Positions 1 to 8,062 of a stretch of 64,000 nucleotides of DNA are shown here, piece by piece; the stretch's first letter is position 1, and each line of letters opens with the position of its first letter. Below the pieces are notes generated by a model. It worked only from the letters and a program-made list of their open reading frames with translations, searched no databases and was not told the origin of the DNA. The position numbers and the translations under genes are program-made. This stretch comes from Nitrosomonas sp. Nm33 (GTDB taxonomy: Bacteria; Pseudomonadota; Gammaproteobacteria; Burkholderiales; Nitrosomonadaceae): contig NZ_FNPJ01000006.1 of assembly GCF_900107265.1 (NCBI RefSeq), forward strand, positions 1 to 64,000, given 5' to 3'.

Positions 1-443
1 TCGCGATTGATGACTTCTCCCGAGAACTCTATGCAGCCATCTTGCCTGATAAAACCCGGAATAGCGCCGCCTGGTTCCTCACCGAAACCGTCATCGCCCA
101 ATGCCCTTACCAGATCGATTATGCTTATTCTGATAATGGCAAAGAATATAAAGGCACTGACAGTCATGCTTTTGTTAAAACCTGCAAAACGCACGGCATC
201 GGCCAGAAATTCACTCAAATCAATCGACCTCAAACCAACGGCAAAGCTGAACGTGTTATCCGCACCCTCATGCAGATGTGGCATAGCCACACCAACTTTA
301 AAGACTGCACCGACCGGCAAACTCAACTCGACCGCTTTATTAACTTTTATAACACTGTCAAACCACATAAAAGTTTGAATAACTCAACTCCTTATGAAAT
401 ACTCCAACATTATTTCAATCAACCTCTCTGTAAACAACCCTGA
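1..443 (+). CDS. IS481-type transposase, 3' part (cut by window start)
   Basis: The reading frame is open from the window edge and ends in TGA at 441-443. It encodes the C-terminal half of a DDE integrase-core transposase. The first acidic residues sit in AIDDFSR, the second Asp in SDNGKEYKG and the Glu in TNGKAERVIRTL. The tail NTVKPHKSLNNSTPYEIL is typical of the IS481/IS3-like rve fold. The gene continues upstream of the window, so its start and the left IS end are not visible. The right IS end should lie shortly after the stop codon, inside the first part of the 6.4-kb repeat unit, but I could not define its terminal repeat. IS481 rather than IS3 is an inference from the motif spacing. 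Confidence 0.85.
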   Translation, partial: AIDDFSRELYAAILPDKTRNSAAWFLTETVIAQCPYQIDYAYSDNGKEYKGTDSHAFVKTCKTHGIGQKFTQINRPQTNGKAERVIRTLMQMWHSHTNFKDCTDRQTQLDRFINFYNTVKPHKSLNNSTPYEILQHYFNQPLCKQP

Positions 444-568
444 GATTTCTTACAAATAATGCCTGTCGTACTTTGTTAAGTGCTACGGTAGCATCGTTAT
501 TGCTCATTCTTGATGCGACCCCACATTCAGCTGTTCAAGCGTTATTCCTGGTTTAAGATATAGGGTAA

Positions 569-838
569 TTCGTTACCGTTACGCTGAAAGGGAGCCTGAT
601 CCTCCGGACCATTGAGCAGGCAGTCTATGATGAAAACCTCAATTTCATCACCGTGAATAATGCTCTGGTTGCTTGGCGACGATTAATCTTTCATTATCAA
701 ACGCAGCATGGTAAGCGTATTATCCACTTACCATGCCAGATGAGCACCAAGGCAGGATCCTTGCCGCTCTGGATATTTTTTTTCCAACCAGATCAAAAAT
801 CAACAAGCGCGCCGCGTGGGCAGCAGCAATTTTCGTAG
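569..838 (+). other. Unassigned open frame between IS end and RTX gene
   Basis: A 90-codon frame is open from 569 to a TAG at 836-838, with a possible GTG start at 653. The residues LRTIEQAVYDENLNFITVNN look protein-like, whereas the C-terminal part is low in complexity. I do not recognise the family. The gap 445-908 otherwise holds the probable right end of the IS481 element. It may be a fragment of a gene cut by the IS insertion, or simply non-coding. Confidence 0.2.
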
Positions 839-908
839 ATTAAATATCTCTCAATACAAAAACATCCCGTTACAAGCTAAATGCGTTTAGTGATTAGGAA
901 AAGATCCC

Positions 909-1511
909 TCAAAGATTAAAGACGACCATATCTGCCGTAATATCGTTTAAATGGATACCGACAAGATCGATCGATGCTTCTGACCCAAATTCAACGGTAA
1001 CCCCATCCGCTCTTTCCTTAATATCTGTTATAAATGGAACAAGTTGCTCGATACTATTAATTCCAAGTTTTTCAGAATCAAAAAATAAGCGATCTTCACC
1101 AATAGTGAAATCTTTCACCCGAAAATGACCCAATGCATAAAAACCAAATGTGTCGCTCCCACTCCCTCCAGTCAACTGATCATGGCCGTCGCCGGCAAGC
1201 AGAATATCATCGCCAGCGCCACCAAATAGCTTATCGGTTCCCCCCTGGCCATCGAGCACGTCATTACCGGCATCGCCATCCAATGTATCATTGTTACCTC
1301 CACCCACTAGGGTATCATTTCCATCACCCCCCTCTATCTCGTCATGACCGATGCCACCTTCAATGAAGTTATCTAATTCATCACCAATAAACAGAAAATC
1401 ATCTTTACCAAATCCACCCGAACCAAAACCGAGAAATTGGATACCATCGATTATCTCAAAAACATTTCCAGAGTTGCTAAGATTGGGACGCTGTTCCTTA
1501 CTAATAGTCAT
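909..1511 (-). CDS. RTX-type calcium-binding repeat protein (unit 1)
   Basis: The product has 200 residues. Roughly residues 52-121 are GGxGxDxLx nonapeptides (for example [10 protein letters not shown] and [15 protein letters not shown]), which form calcium-binding parallel beta-rolls in hemolysin-type proteins. There is no N-terminal signal peptide. A C-terminal tail of about 80 residues rich in D and hydrophobics ends in DMVVFNL, compatible with the uncleaved C-terminal signal of type I secretion. It is small for an RTX protein and has no enzymatic domain, so binding, adhesion or surface-layer roles are guesses. It is divergent from the LicD fusion gene across a Fur-box-like site at 1568-1588. 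An identical copy lies in unit 2. Confidence 0.88.
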   Translation of the reverse strand: MTISKEQRPNLSNSGNVFEIIDGIQFLGFGSGGFGKDDFLFIGDELDNFIEGGIGHDEIEGGDGNDTLVGGGNNDTLDGDAGNDVLDGQGGTDKLFGGAGDDILLAGDGHDQLTGGSGSDTFGFYALGHFRVKDFTIGEDRLFFDSEKLGINSIEQLVPFITDIKERADGVTVEFGSEASIDLVGIHLNDITADMVVFNL

Positions 1512-1567
1512 TTAGTTATATCTCCTTGTATATTAAAATAAATTTTTCTAGATCATCATATATTTAA

Positions 1568-1588
1568 TAATGAGAGTGATTCTCAATA
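1568..1588. promoter_or_regulatory. Fur-box-like operator, rtx / licD-fusion divergent region
   Basis: TGAGA-gtgat-TCTCA is an inverted repeat inside AATGAGAGTGATTCTCAAT and resembles the proteobacterial Fur consensus GATAATGATAATCATTATC. It lies 57 bp upstream of the rtx start (minus strand) and about 60 bp upstream of the LicD-fusion start (plus strand). Iron control of both genes is inferred. Confidence 0.55.
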
Positions 1589-1648
1589 TTAACAAATAAT
1601 AAGTAGAATACAAGAATAATATGAATTAAATCGTGATCATTAATTACT

Positions 1649-3202
1649 ATGACTGAGAAATTTAAGAGCACCTTACAGCACGCACAGGATCTTATTTATA
1701 CCGGCAATCTAAATAAGGCAGCCAAAATACTTGATCCCTTAAAAGATGAGCATCCATTGTCACCCGATGTTGCCAAATTATGGTGCTCCATGGCAATGCG
1801 AGCTGGACGAGCATTGGATGTTCCTGCCTATGCGGCAAGTATCTATAACCATGTCCAAGGCGATTTCCAGAAAGCTCGCTGGGCGCAACTAATGGGAACA
1901 GCAAGCTTTCTCTTACTTGATTTGACAGCGGCTCATGCTCACTTTACTACCGCACTCAATCATTTGATGTCATTAGCCAAATCTGGGAAAGCTCCAGCCA
2001 AAAAAAAACAAGTGAAAGAACAAGCAGATACAGAAAATATTTTCACCTCTGGCAAAGCTGAACAGTTGTTATGGACAACCTGTGCAGAATTAGCATCACA
2101 AGGAATACCTGCTTTTCCTTTTGCTGGAACCTTGCTCGGTTTAGTTCGTAATGGTCATCTGCTAGAGTTTGATAAGGATCTGGATATTGCAGTATGGATT
2201 GAATCCTGGGAAGCATGCTGCAAGGCCCTTGAAAAAATGGGATGGTCCAAGACACCAATGGGTTTCAACTACAGCAATTACCGCGATTATGTGCACTCAG
2301 AAATTGGAATAACCCTTGATCTATGTGGTCTACAGCATAGAAGTGATCATAAGATTGTAGGAGGCTTCTCTTTGCCAGATCACCCGGCAGAATATCAACG
2401 GGTTTCAGTCTTTCCTAAATTCGATTTAATACAACACAGCACAGAGTATGGGAATGTATGGTTCCCTCAACCTCCCGAGAAAATTTTAACTGCCTTCTAT
2501 GGTGATTGGCGTACCCCGAATCCCTATTGGGATACGGTCATATCTGCATTAAATCTTGAAAAATTTACTCTGTTGGTACGATGCTATGCTTACCACCGTC
2601 TAACTCAGCGCTGGCTATCAGGAGATCTGATCAAAGCATGGTCTTATGCTCACCAAATAGCTCTGAAAGATCCTGATGATGTAACCATTTTGCGCAGTCG
2701 CCAATGGCTAGAAAGAGCAATATCATATTTAGGCCAAGATATTCCATCATGGCCTAGGAATCGACCCCAGAAGCATGTTTATACACGGATGGTGGCGGAT
2801 TTGTTTCATGAGGGTCACGTCAATTTCTTACGGGAAGCACGCGCACTGGGCACTCATTTAACGGTTTGTGTCGTTTCAGACGCGCGGGTTCTTGAAAATA
2901 AAGGAAAACTCCCAGTCATGACTCAGGCCGAGCGTGCTGCAGTCGTTTCCGCTTGCAAGTACGTTGACGCGGTTATAACTGAGAGCCCCGTTCATACAAC
3001 GCCAGAGTTTATGGAAAAACACGGCTTTGCAATTTATACGTTTGCCTGCGCTTCTGAGGAGGAGCGAATAGAAAAATATAAATTATGCATGACGCTACCA
3101 CACCATATGATTAAAGAAATCGACTATACACCGGGCATTTCTACTTCTGATCTTGTGCTGCGTATTTTAAATGGCGCAGGAAGTACAAACAAAAAATCTT
3201 AA
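1649..3202 (+). CDS. TPR / LicD-like nucleotidyltransferase / cytidylyltransferase fusion (unit 1)
   Basis: This 517-residue protein has three recognisable parts. Residues 1-110 are helical and TPR-like. Residues about 135-340 resemble LicD/phosphotransferase-type nucleotidyltransferases: GTLLGLVRNG at 160-169 is followed by acidic D175, D177 and D179 in FDKDLDIAV. Residues about 372-510 are a TagD/glycerol-3-phosphate-cytidylyltransferase-like domain with the HxGH motif (HEGH, 387-390), QAERAAVVSACKYVDAVI, and an ISTS motif at 497-500. Known relatives activate a phospho-alcohol with CTP (cytidylyltransferase) and transfer it to a surface glycan or teichoic acid (LicD). Doing both in one chain is an inference. 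It is cytosolic, with no signal peptide. It is unlike neighbouring housekeeping genes and duplicated exactly in unit 2. Confidence 0.8.
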   Translation: MTEKFKSTLQHAQDLIYTGNLNKAAKILDPLKDEHPLSPDVAKLWCSMAMRAGRALDVPAYAASIYNHVQGDFQKARWAQLMGTASFLLLDLTAAHAHFTTALNHLMSLAKSGKAPAKKKQVKEQADTENIFTSGKAEQLLWTTCAELASQGIPAFPFAGTLLGLVRNGHLLEFDKDLDIAVWIESWEACCKALEKMGWSKTPMGFNYSNYRDYVHSEIGITLDLCGLQHRSDHKIVGGFSLPDHPAEYQRVSVFPKFDLIQHSTEYGNVWFPQPPEKILTAFYGDWRTPNPYWDTVISALNLEKFTLLVRCYAYHRLTQRWLSGDLIKAWSYAHQIALKDPDDVTILRSRQWLERAISYLGQDIPSWPRNRPQKHVYTRMVADLFHEGHVNFLREARALGTHLTVCVVSDARVLENKGKLPVMTQAERAAVVSACKYVDAVITESPVHTTPEFMEKHGFAIYTFACASEEERIEKYKLCMTLPHHMIKEIDYTPGISTSDLVLRILNGAGSTNKKS

Positions 3203-3263
3203 AATTAAACATAGGCTTACAAGACAATAACAATAGTTTGCATTTTTTCTATAAAAGCAAATA

Positions 3264-3285
3264 TAATTAATAATAATTCTCATTA
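3264..3285 (+). promoter_or_regulatory. Fur-box-like operator upstream of bfd (unit 1)
   Basis: AATTAATAATAATTCTCATT matches the hexamer pattern of Fur operators and ends about 70 bp upstream of the bfd start. Bfd is classically repressed by iron through Fur, which supports the reading. The whole leader (3203-3353) is very AT-rich. Confidence 0.5.
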
Positions 3286-3353
3286 ACAATATTGTTTTCT
3301 TTATATTTATAAGAGCAAACAACTTTCAAACCAATCGACAAAAGGCGTATTTC

Positions 3354-3548
3354 ATGTATATTTGTGTCTGCAAGGGGGTTACTGATCATGCAATTCGCGA
3401 AGCTGTTCTTCAAGGCGCTGAACGGATGCGTGATCTTAAAGTCAGTCTGGGTATTACCGAACAGTGTGGCATCTGTGCCTGCCACGCAAAAAATGTGCTC
3501 GATCAAGCGTTAATGCAAGAAACACCGACCCATCCCCCTGGCACCTAA
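3354..3548 (+). CDS. bfd: Bacterioferritin-associated ferredoxin Bfd (unit 1)
   Basis: The 64-residue protein has the BFD [2Fe-2S] ligand pattern: C4-x-C6 near the start and C38-x-x-C41 (EQCGICAC), with a further C43. In the known family, Bfd docks on bacterioferritin and passes electrons to the haem to reduce and release stored iron. It is followed 35 bp later by bfr, so the pair is probably one transcript, and a Fur-box-like site lies upstream. It is identical to the copy in unit 2. Confidence 0.93.
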   Translation: MYICVCKGVTDHAIREAVLQGAERMRDLKVSLGITEQCGICACHAKNVLDQALMQETPTHPPGT

Positions 3549-3583
3549 CCCTACTCCGAGTCAACCTGTCTAAGGAAACAATT

Positions 3584-4048
3584 ATGAAAGGGAATGCAGA
3601 CATTATTAATTGGTTAAATCGTCAGCTATTAAATGAATTAACCGCGATCAATCAGTATTTTCTCCATGCCCGGATGTATAAAAACTGGGGATTTAACAAA
3701 CTCGGCGAGTATGAATATCACGAATCTATCGAGGAAATGAAACACGCTGACAAACTCATTGAGCGTATCTTATTCCTGGATGGATTACCCAATTTACAGG
3801 ATCTAGAGAAGCTTTTGATCGGCGAATCGCCGCAGGAATGCGTGGCTTGTGATCTCACTCTGGAAAATACCGCACGTAAAACACTGCTCGCTGCGATTGC
3901 TGCCTGTGAAACAGCTCAGGATTATGTTTCGCGAGAAATTTTTGAACATATTCTTGAAGATACAGAAGAGCATATCGATTGGCTGGAAACACAATTAGAT
4001 GTCATGCAAAAGGTTGGTATTCAGAACTGGTTACAAAGCCATATGTAA
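3584..4048 (+). CDS. bfr: Bacterioferritin (unit 1)
   Basis: The product is 154 residues, normal Bfr length. ATG 3584 is chosen because AAGGA precedes it by 7 bases and [21 protein letters not shown] is the standard Bfr N-terminus; an in-frame upstream extension to 3464 overlaps bfd and is rejected. Haem ligand M52 and ferroxidase ligands E18, E51, H54, E94 and H130 are present. Position 127, Glu in E. coli Bfr, is Thr here (EDTEEH). The protein forms 24-subunit shells storing ferric iron. Bfd precedes it, and a hairpin follows at 4059. Confidence 0.95.
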   Translation: MKGNADIINWLNRQLLNELTAINQYFLHARMYKNWGFNKLGEYEYHESIEEMKHADKLIERILFLDGLPNLQDLEKLLIGESPQECVACDLTLENTARKTLLAAIAACETAQDYVSREIFEHILEDTEEHIDWLETQLDVMQKVGIQNWLQSHM

Positions 4049-4058
4049 ATTTCTGTCT

Positions 4059-4083
4059 GTCGCTGGCATAAAACACCAGCGAC
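4059..4083 (+). terminator. Hairpin after bfr (unit 1)
   Basis: GTCGCTGG / CCAGCGAC form an 8-bp stem with a 9-base loop, 11 bases after the bfr stop. There is no strong T-run after it, so termination is likely but not certain. Confidence 0.5.
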
Positions 4084-4192
4084 ATTCTAGCCAGCCAGCC
4101 TCCCCTCCTCCCAGGCAAGCCAGCCAATAATCTTCACCTGACTCTATCAGAAAATTAATATGTAAGAAAACCAAAAAAAATCAAATGAATAG

Positions 4193-4213
4193 TTTGATTT
4201 AGAAATGGAATAA
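4193..4213 (+). repeat. rep-A element, isolated right end (unit 1)
   Basis: TTTGATTTAGAAATGGAATA matches the right terminal repeat of the rep-A elements at 18390-18497 and 19241-19347. The left end is missing, so this is a remnant. It sits directly beside the 3' edge of the pyrC remnant. The copy in unit 2 is at 10607-10627. Confidence 0.6.
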
Positions 4214-4216
4214 GAG

Positions 4217-4366
4217 ATATTCCCACTCGCCCTCAGCAAAATCAGTCGCTCCCCCTAATTTGAGTTACTCAGGTATTTTCCGGCTCTCTTTGATCAGTAA
4301 AATACGATCGATATAAATTGGTGTACGGAAAAAATTCGTACCATGAAAAACTGACAAATCCCTCCA
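4217..4366 (-). pseudogene. Decayed pyrC 3' fragment (unit 1)
   Basis: The minus strand here aligns with the last 45-50 codons of the intact pyrC at 16447-17490. For example TACTCAGGTATTTTCC here matches TGCTCAGGAATTTTCC there, TTTGATCAG matches CTTGATCAG, and CGTACCATGAAAA matches CGCACCATGAAAG. By eye about three quarters of bases match over a stretch of roughly 100, with small indels that break the frame. It is a non-functional relic. The gap 4049-4521 holds only this relic, the bfr hairpin, the rep-A end, and about 150 bp in which I see nothing. Copy 2 is at 10631-10780. Confidence 0.75.
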
Positions 4367-4521
4367 ACCAAAAACAAGAAAATACTGCATGAACGATTAA
4401 TGGAAAAGATGCGATAATCGCCCAAGATAACCAAGATTCATTACCCATAATGGATGCACGTTGCAGTGTTCATCATCCATGTCGATTGCTCACACAATGA
4501 GTCTATTAGAGGGGATGGCAA

Positions 4522-5658
4522 ATGAAAGGGATTCTGAAACTTGCCTTTAAGCTTCTCGTAAACGACAAAGGTAAATATGCCGCCTTATTGGTGGGAATTA
4601 CTTTTGCCGTGTTTCTCATGGTACAGATGACATCCATATTTACTGGTATTCTCACAAAAGCTTCCTCAACAGTCATTAACCTGGGAGCTCAAGTATGGGT
4701 GCTAGATCCAGCAGTAAATAACGTTGCAAGCAGCATCCCTATGCCCGATTATGTACTTGATGCCGTTCGCAGCATTGATGGTGTCAAATATGCTGTTCCA
4801 TTATATTCCGGGGGTGCATTAGTCAAGCTTAAAAGTGGAACATTCCAATCCGTTACTGTTTTAGGCTTAGATGATAATAGTCTGGTCGGCCGCCCTGAAC
4901 TGATCGAGGGTAAGATTGAAGATATCTATGCTGAAAATGCCTTCATCGTTGTTGAGGATACAGAAATTTCCAAATTAGAAAATCCTCGCTTAGGCACAGA
5001 TTTTGAGCTTAATGATCATCGCGGCGTTATCGTGGGTATCGCCAAAGTAGCAAGTAGCGGCTTATTCGGAATTCCTACTCTTTATACGACATATAGTAGA
5101 GCGATTCAGTATATCCCATCAACACGATATACGATTGCTTTTATTCTCGTTGAACCGAAAAGTAATGACGCAATTCCCCATATTCAAAACCAAGTCAAGC
5201 AGCTGGGATATGAGGCACTCACCGAAGTAGAATTCATGCAAAAAATTTCCGATTATTATAAATATAAAACCGGGCTGGGAACAAATATTTTCATCATGAC
5301 GATTGTGAGCTTCCTGGTCGGCCTATCAATATCAGGACAAACATTCTATACCTTCATACTGGAAAATCTCGAAAAATTTGGTGCACTGAAGGCAATTGGT
5401 ATCAAGGGAAAAGAACTCGTTTATATGATTCTTTTTCAAGCTGCACTCGCAGCGGGTATTGGATATGGATTAGGAGTGGGTTTTTGTACTCTTATCATCA
5501 CCATCGCAAAACTCAAAGTTCCAGATTATTCCGCCAATATTACTTTTACTACCCTGTCTTTTGCGTTTGTAATGGTTCTGATCATCGCTGGAATCTCGAG
5601 TTATGTTGGAATAAGGAAGGTGTTAAAGATTGAGCCTTTCGACATTTTTAGAAGCTGA
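4522..5658 (+). CDS. ABC exporter permease, DevC/MacB-FtsX type (unit 1)
   Basis: The 378-residue protein has one N-terminal membrane segment (about residues 20-42), then a periplasmic MacB-like domain of about 200 residues. Three C-terminal membrane helices follow (about 255-280, 300-330, 345-370). The segment EKFGALKAIGIKGKELVYMI is the FtsX-family signature between TM2 and TM3. Such permeases work with a separate ATPase, an HlyD-type adaptor and TolC to push substrates from the periplasm across the outer membrane. Those partners follow. A GAGGGG ribosome site precedes the ATG. The gap to the ATPase gene is 145 bp, with nothing recognised in it. The copy in unit 2 is identical. Confidence 0.88.
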   Translation: MKGILKLAFKLLVNDKGKYAALLVGITFAVFLMVQMTSIFTGILTKASSTVINLGAQVWVLDPAVNNVASSIPMPDYVLDAVRSIDGVKYAVPLYSGGALVKLKSGTFQSVTVLGLDDNSLVGRPELIEGKIEDIYAENAFIVVEDTEISKLENPRLGTDFELNDHRGVIVGIAKVASSGLFGIPTLYTTYSRAIQYIPSTRYTIAFILVEPKSNDAIPHIQNQVKQLGYEALTEVEFMQKISDYYKYKTGLGTNIFIMTIVSFLVGLSISGQTFYTFILENLEKFGALKAIGIKGKELVYMILFQAALAAGIGYGLGVGFCTLIITIAKLKVPDYSANITFTTLSFAFVMVLIIAGISSYVGIRKVLKIEPFDIFRS

Positions 5659-5803
5659 ATCAAACTGACTTCAAAATCGGATAGTCAAAATATAGCTCAT
5701 AGAATGAATGAGTTTAATTATGGAAACGCTATCTTGTCAGATAGAACGGCCATAAGCATTACCTGATTTAATTATTCCAGTTTTTTATAAATTAAATAAT
5801 GAC

Positions 5804-6499
5804 GTGAAGCCTGCAATCTCTGCTAATGAATTAACGAAATGGTTTGGTGAAGGTGATCTCAGAACCTTTGCGGTAAGAGAGGTCAGTTTCGAAGCTTACT
5901 TCGGGGAAATATTATTTATTGTAGGGCCATCAGGAAGCGGAAAAACGACATTATTGAGTATGATTTCTGGTGTGCTACGTCCAAATTCGGGAACCGTAGC
6001 AATAGATTGTGTGGATATCTGGAAGCTGACACCAGATCAGATCGCTGAATTCCGATTAAACAAAGTTGGCTTTGTTTTCCAGGATTATCATCTCTTTCCG
6101 CGCCTCACTACAGCCGAGAATGTCGCTATTCCTCTAATCCTGAAAAAACAGAACTGGGATGAATCCATCAAAGAAGCAGCACATTACTTAGAGATTGTAG
6201 GGCTCAAAAACAAGGCGGATCTTCCGCCGGTGAAGTTGAGCGGTGGGGAGCAGCAACGTGTTGCATTAGCTAGAGCTTTGGTCAGTCAACCGGATTTAAT
6301 GATCTTTGATGAGCCCACCGCCTCGCTGGATGGGGATACCGGACGGCGTATCATGGATTTTGTGAAAAACAACATTCTCACAGATAAGCGATGTATATTG
6401 ATTGTTACTCACGATAATCGTATTTTTGAGTATGCCGACAGGATGATGAGAATGGAGGATGGCAAAATTGTCGGTATCGAGCAAGGGAGAAATGATTGA
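5804..6499 (+). CDS. ABC exporter ATPase, DevA/LolD type (unit 1)
   Basis: The 231-residue nucleotide-binding subunit has Walker A GPSGSGKTT (about residues 45-53), Q-loop VFQDYHLFP, signature LSGGEQQRVALARAL, Walker B LMIFDEPTASLD and switch His in IVTHD. The start is GTG at 5804; the nearby ATG at 5799 is out of frame. It energises the DevC-type permease encoded upstream. Its TGA overlaps the TTG start of the adaptor gene, implying translational coupling. One codon differs from the unit 2 copy: GTG (Val) here at 6362-6364, TTG (Leu) there. Confidence 0.92.
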   Translation: MKPAISANELTKWFGEGDLRTFAVREVSFEAYFGEILFIVGPSGSGKTTLLSMISGVLRPNSGTVAIDCVDIWKLTPDQIAEFRLNKVGFVFQDYHLFPRLTTAENVAIPLILKKQNWDESIKEAAHYLEIVGLKNKADLPPVKLSGGEQQRVALARALVSQPDLMIFDEPTASLDGDTGRRIMDFVKNNILTDKRCILIVTHDNRIFEYADRMMRMEDGKIVGIEQGRND

Positions 6500-6873
6500 G
6501 AAACCAGATCATTATCGTCATTGCCATATGCGGAGTTATTGCTGGTTGGGTGAGCGCCTATCTATTCAGTACACAAAAGAAACCACAACCACCTCTTTTC
6601 AATCCGGCGCCCAACCCTTATGCCAAGGGGATCTACTCGACGGGCATTATCGAGAGCTATCAACCCACAGGAGAAAATATCAATCTTTATCCAGAAGTTG
6701 CAGGCGTCATTACTCAAATTTTGGTGGCTGAAGGACAAGCCGTTAAGCAGGGAGAGTCTTTACTCCAAATAGATGACTCAATTCAACGCGCAACTGTGGA
6801 GCAACAACGTGCACAATCCGAGGCAGCCTATGCGCTGCTGGAAGAATTAAAAGCCCAAATTTCTTACAAATAA
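6496..6873 (+). pseudogene. Truncated HlyD/DevB-type adaptor (unit 1)
   Basis: The first 121 residues equal those of the intact adaptor at 12910: an N-terminal membrane anchor, the GIIESYQPTGENINLYPEVAG lipoyl-like strand, and the start of the coiled coil. At 6858/6859 the gene is cut by the repeat junction and reads four foreign codons (ISYK) to a stop. It lacks the hairpin, the second lipoyl half and the beta-barrel domain, so it should not form a channel-linking hexamer. The start is TTG at 6496, overlapping the ATPase stop. Confidence 0.93.
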
Positions 6874-6982
6874 TGCCTGTCGTACTTTGTTAAGTGCTAC
6901 GGTAGCATCGTTATTGCTCATTCTTGATGCGACCCCACATTCAGCTGTTCAAGCGTTATTCCTGGTTTAAGATATAGGGTAA

Positions 6983-7252
6983 TTCGTTACCGTTACGCTG
7001 AAAGGGAGCCTGATCCTCCGGACCATTGAGCAGGCAGTCTATGATGAAAACCTCAATTTCATCACCGTGAATAATGCTCTGGTTGCTTGGCGACGATTAA
7101 TCTTTCATTATCAAACGCAGCATGGTAAGCGTATTATCCACTTACCATGCCAGATGAGCACCAAGGCAGGATCCTTGCCGCTCTGGATATTTTTTTTCCA
7201 ACCAGATCAAAAATCAACAAGCGCGCCGCGTGGGCAGCAGCAATTTTCGTAG
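6983..7252 (+). other. Unassigned open frame (unit 2)
   Basis: Exact copy of the 569-838 frame. Its sequence gives no family assignment. Here it lies downstream of the truncated adaptor instead of the transposase. Confidence 0.2.
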
Positions 7253-7322
7253 ATTAAATATCTCTCAATACAAAAACATCCCGTTACAAGCTAAATGCGT
7301 TTAGTGATTAGGAAAAGATCCC

Positions 7323-7925
7323 TCAAAGATTAAAGACGACCATATCTGCCGTAATATCGTTTAAATGGATACCGACAAGATCGATCGATGCTTCTGACCC
7401 AAATTCAACGGTAACCCCATCCGCTCTTTCCTTAATATCTGTTATAAATGGAACAAGTTGCTCGATACTATTAATTCCAAGTTTTTCAGAATCAAAAAAT
7501 AAGCGATCTTCACCAATAGTGAAATCTTTCACCCGAAAATGACCCAATGCATAAAAACCAAATGTGTCGCTCCCACTCCCTCCAGTCAACTGATCATGGC
7601 CGTCGCCGGCAAGCAGAATATCATCGCCAGCGCCACCAAATAGCTTATCGGTTCCCCCCTGGCCATCGAGCACGTCATTACCGGCATCGCCATCCAATGT
7701 ATCATTGTTACCTCCACCCACTAGGGTATCATTTCCATCACCCCCCTCTATCTCGTCATGACCGATGCCACCTTCAATGAAGTTATCTAATTCATCACCA
7801 ATAAACAGAAAATCATCTTTACCAAATCCACCCGAACCAAAACCGAGAAATTGGATACCATCGATTATCTCAAAAACATTTCCAGAGTTGCTAAGATTGG
7901 GACGCTGTTCCTTACTAATAGTCAT
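7323..7925 (-). CDS. RTX-type calcium-binding repeat protein (unit 2)
   Basis: Identical in protein sequence to the 909-1511 gene, with the same nonapeptide beta-roll repeats (residues about 52-121), no signal peptide, and a C-terminal tail suited to type I secretion. It keeps its own Fur-box-like site at 7982-8002, so both copies should be expressed alike. No HlyB-type type I ATPase is present in the window. The exporter encoded downstream is of the DevABC/MacAB class, which normally takes periplasmic substrates, so a direct link is uncertain. Confidence 0.88.
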   Translation of the reverse strand: MTISKEQRPNLSNSGNVFEIIDGIQFLGFGSGGFGKDDFLFIGDELDNFIEGGIGHDEIEGGDGNDTLVGGGNNDTLDGDAGNDVLDGQGGTDKLFGGAGDDILLAGDGHDQLTGGSGSDTFGFYALGHFRVKDFTIGEDRLFFDSEKLGINSIEQLVPFITDIKERADGVTVEFGSEASIDLVGIHLNDITADMVVFNL

Positions 7926-7981
7926 TTAGTTATATCTCCTTGTATATTAAAATAAATTTTTCTAGATCATCATATATTTAA

Positions 7982-8002
7982 TAATGAGAGTGATTCTCAA
8001 TA
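7982..8002. promoter_or_regulatory. Fur-box-like operator, rtx / licD-fusion region (unit 2)
   Basis: Same TGAGA-gtgat-TCTCA inverted repeat as in unit 1, in the divergent promoter region of the second rtx and LicD-fusion genes. Confidence 0.55.
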
Positions 8003-8062
8003 TTAACAAATAATAAGTAGAATACAAGAATAATATGAATTAAATCGTGATCATTAATTACT

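Larger units (their letters stand above)
445..6858. repeat. 6414-bp tandem repeat, unit 1
   Basis: Every base compared between 445-6858 and 6859-13272 matches at an offset of 6414, except G6362 versus T12776. The unit begins two bases after the transposase stop codon and ends inside the exporter adaptor gene. The two units abut with no spacer. Unit 1 therefore carries rtx, the LicD fusion, bfd, bfr, the pyrC remnant, permease, ATPase and a truncated adaptor. Near-identity implies a very recent duplication, or an assembly artefact. Confidence 0.97.

Noticed and set aside
1133-1366. Long His-rich open frame antisense to the RTX gene
   Set aside because: It is the mirror of the repetitive GGxGxD codons on the other strand; the RTX frame explains it fully.
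3464-3583. N-terminal extension of bacterioferritin
   Set aside because: It overlaps bfd in another frame and is unlike any Bfr; the ATG at 3584 has a ribosome site and a standard N-terminus.
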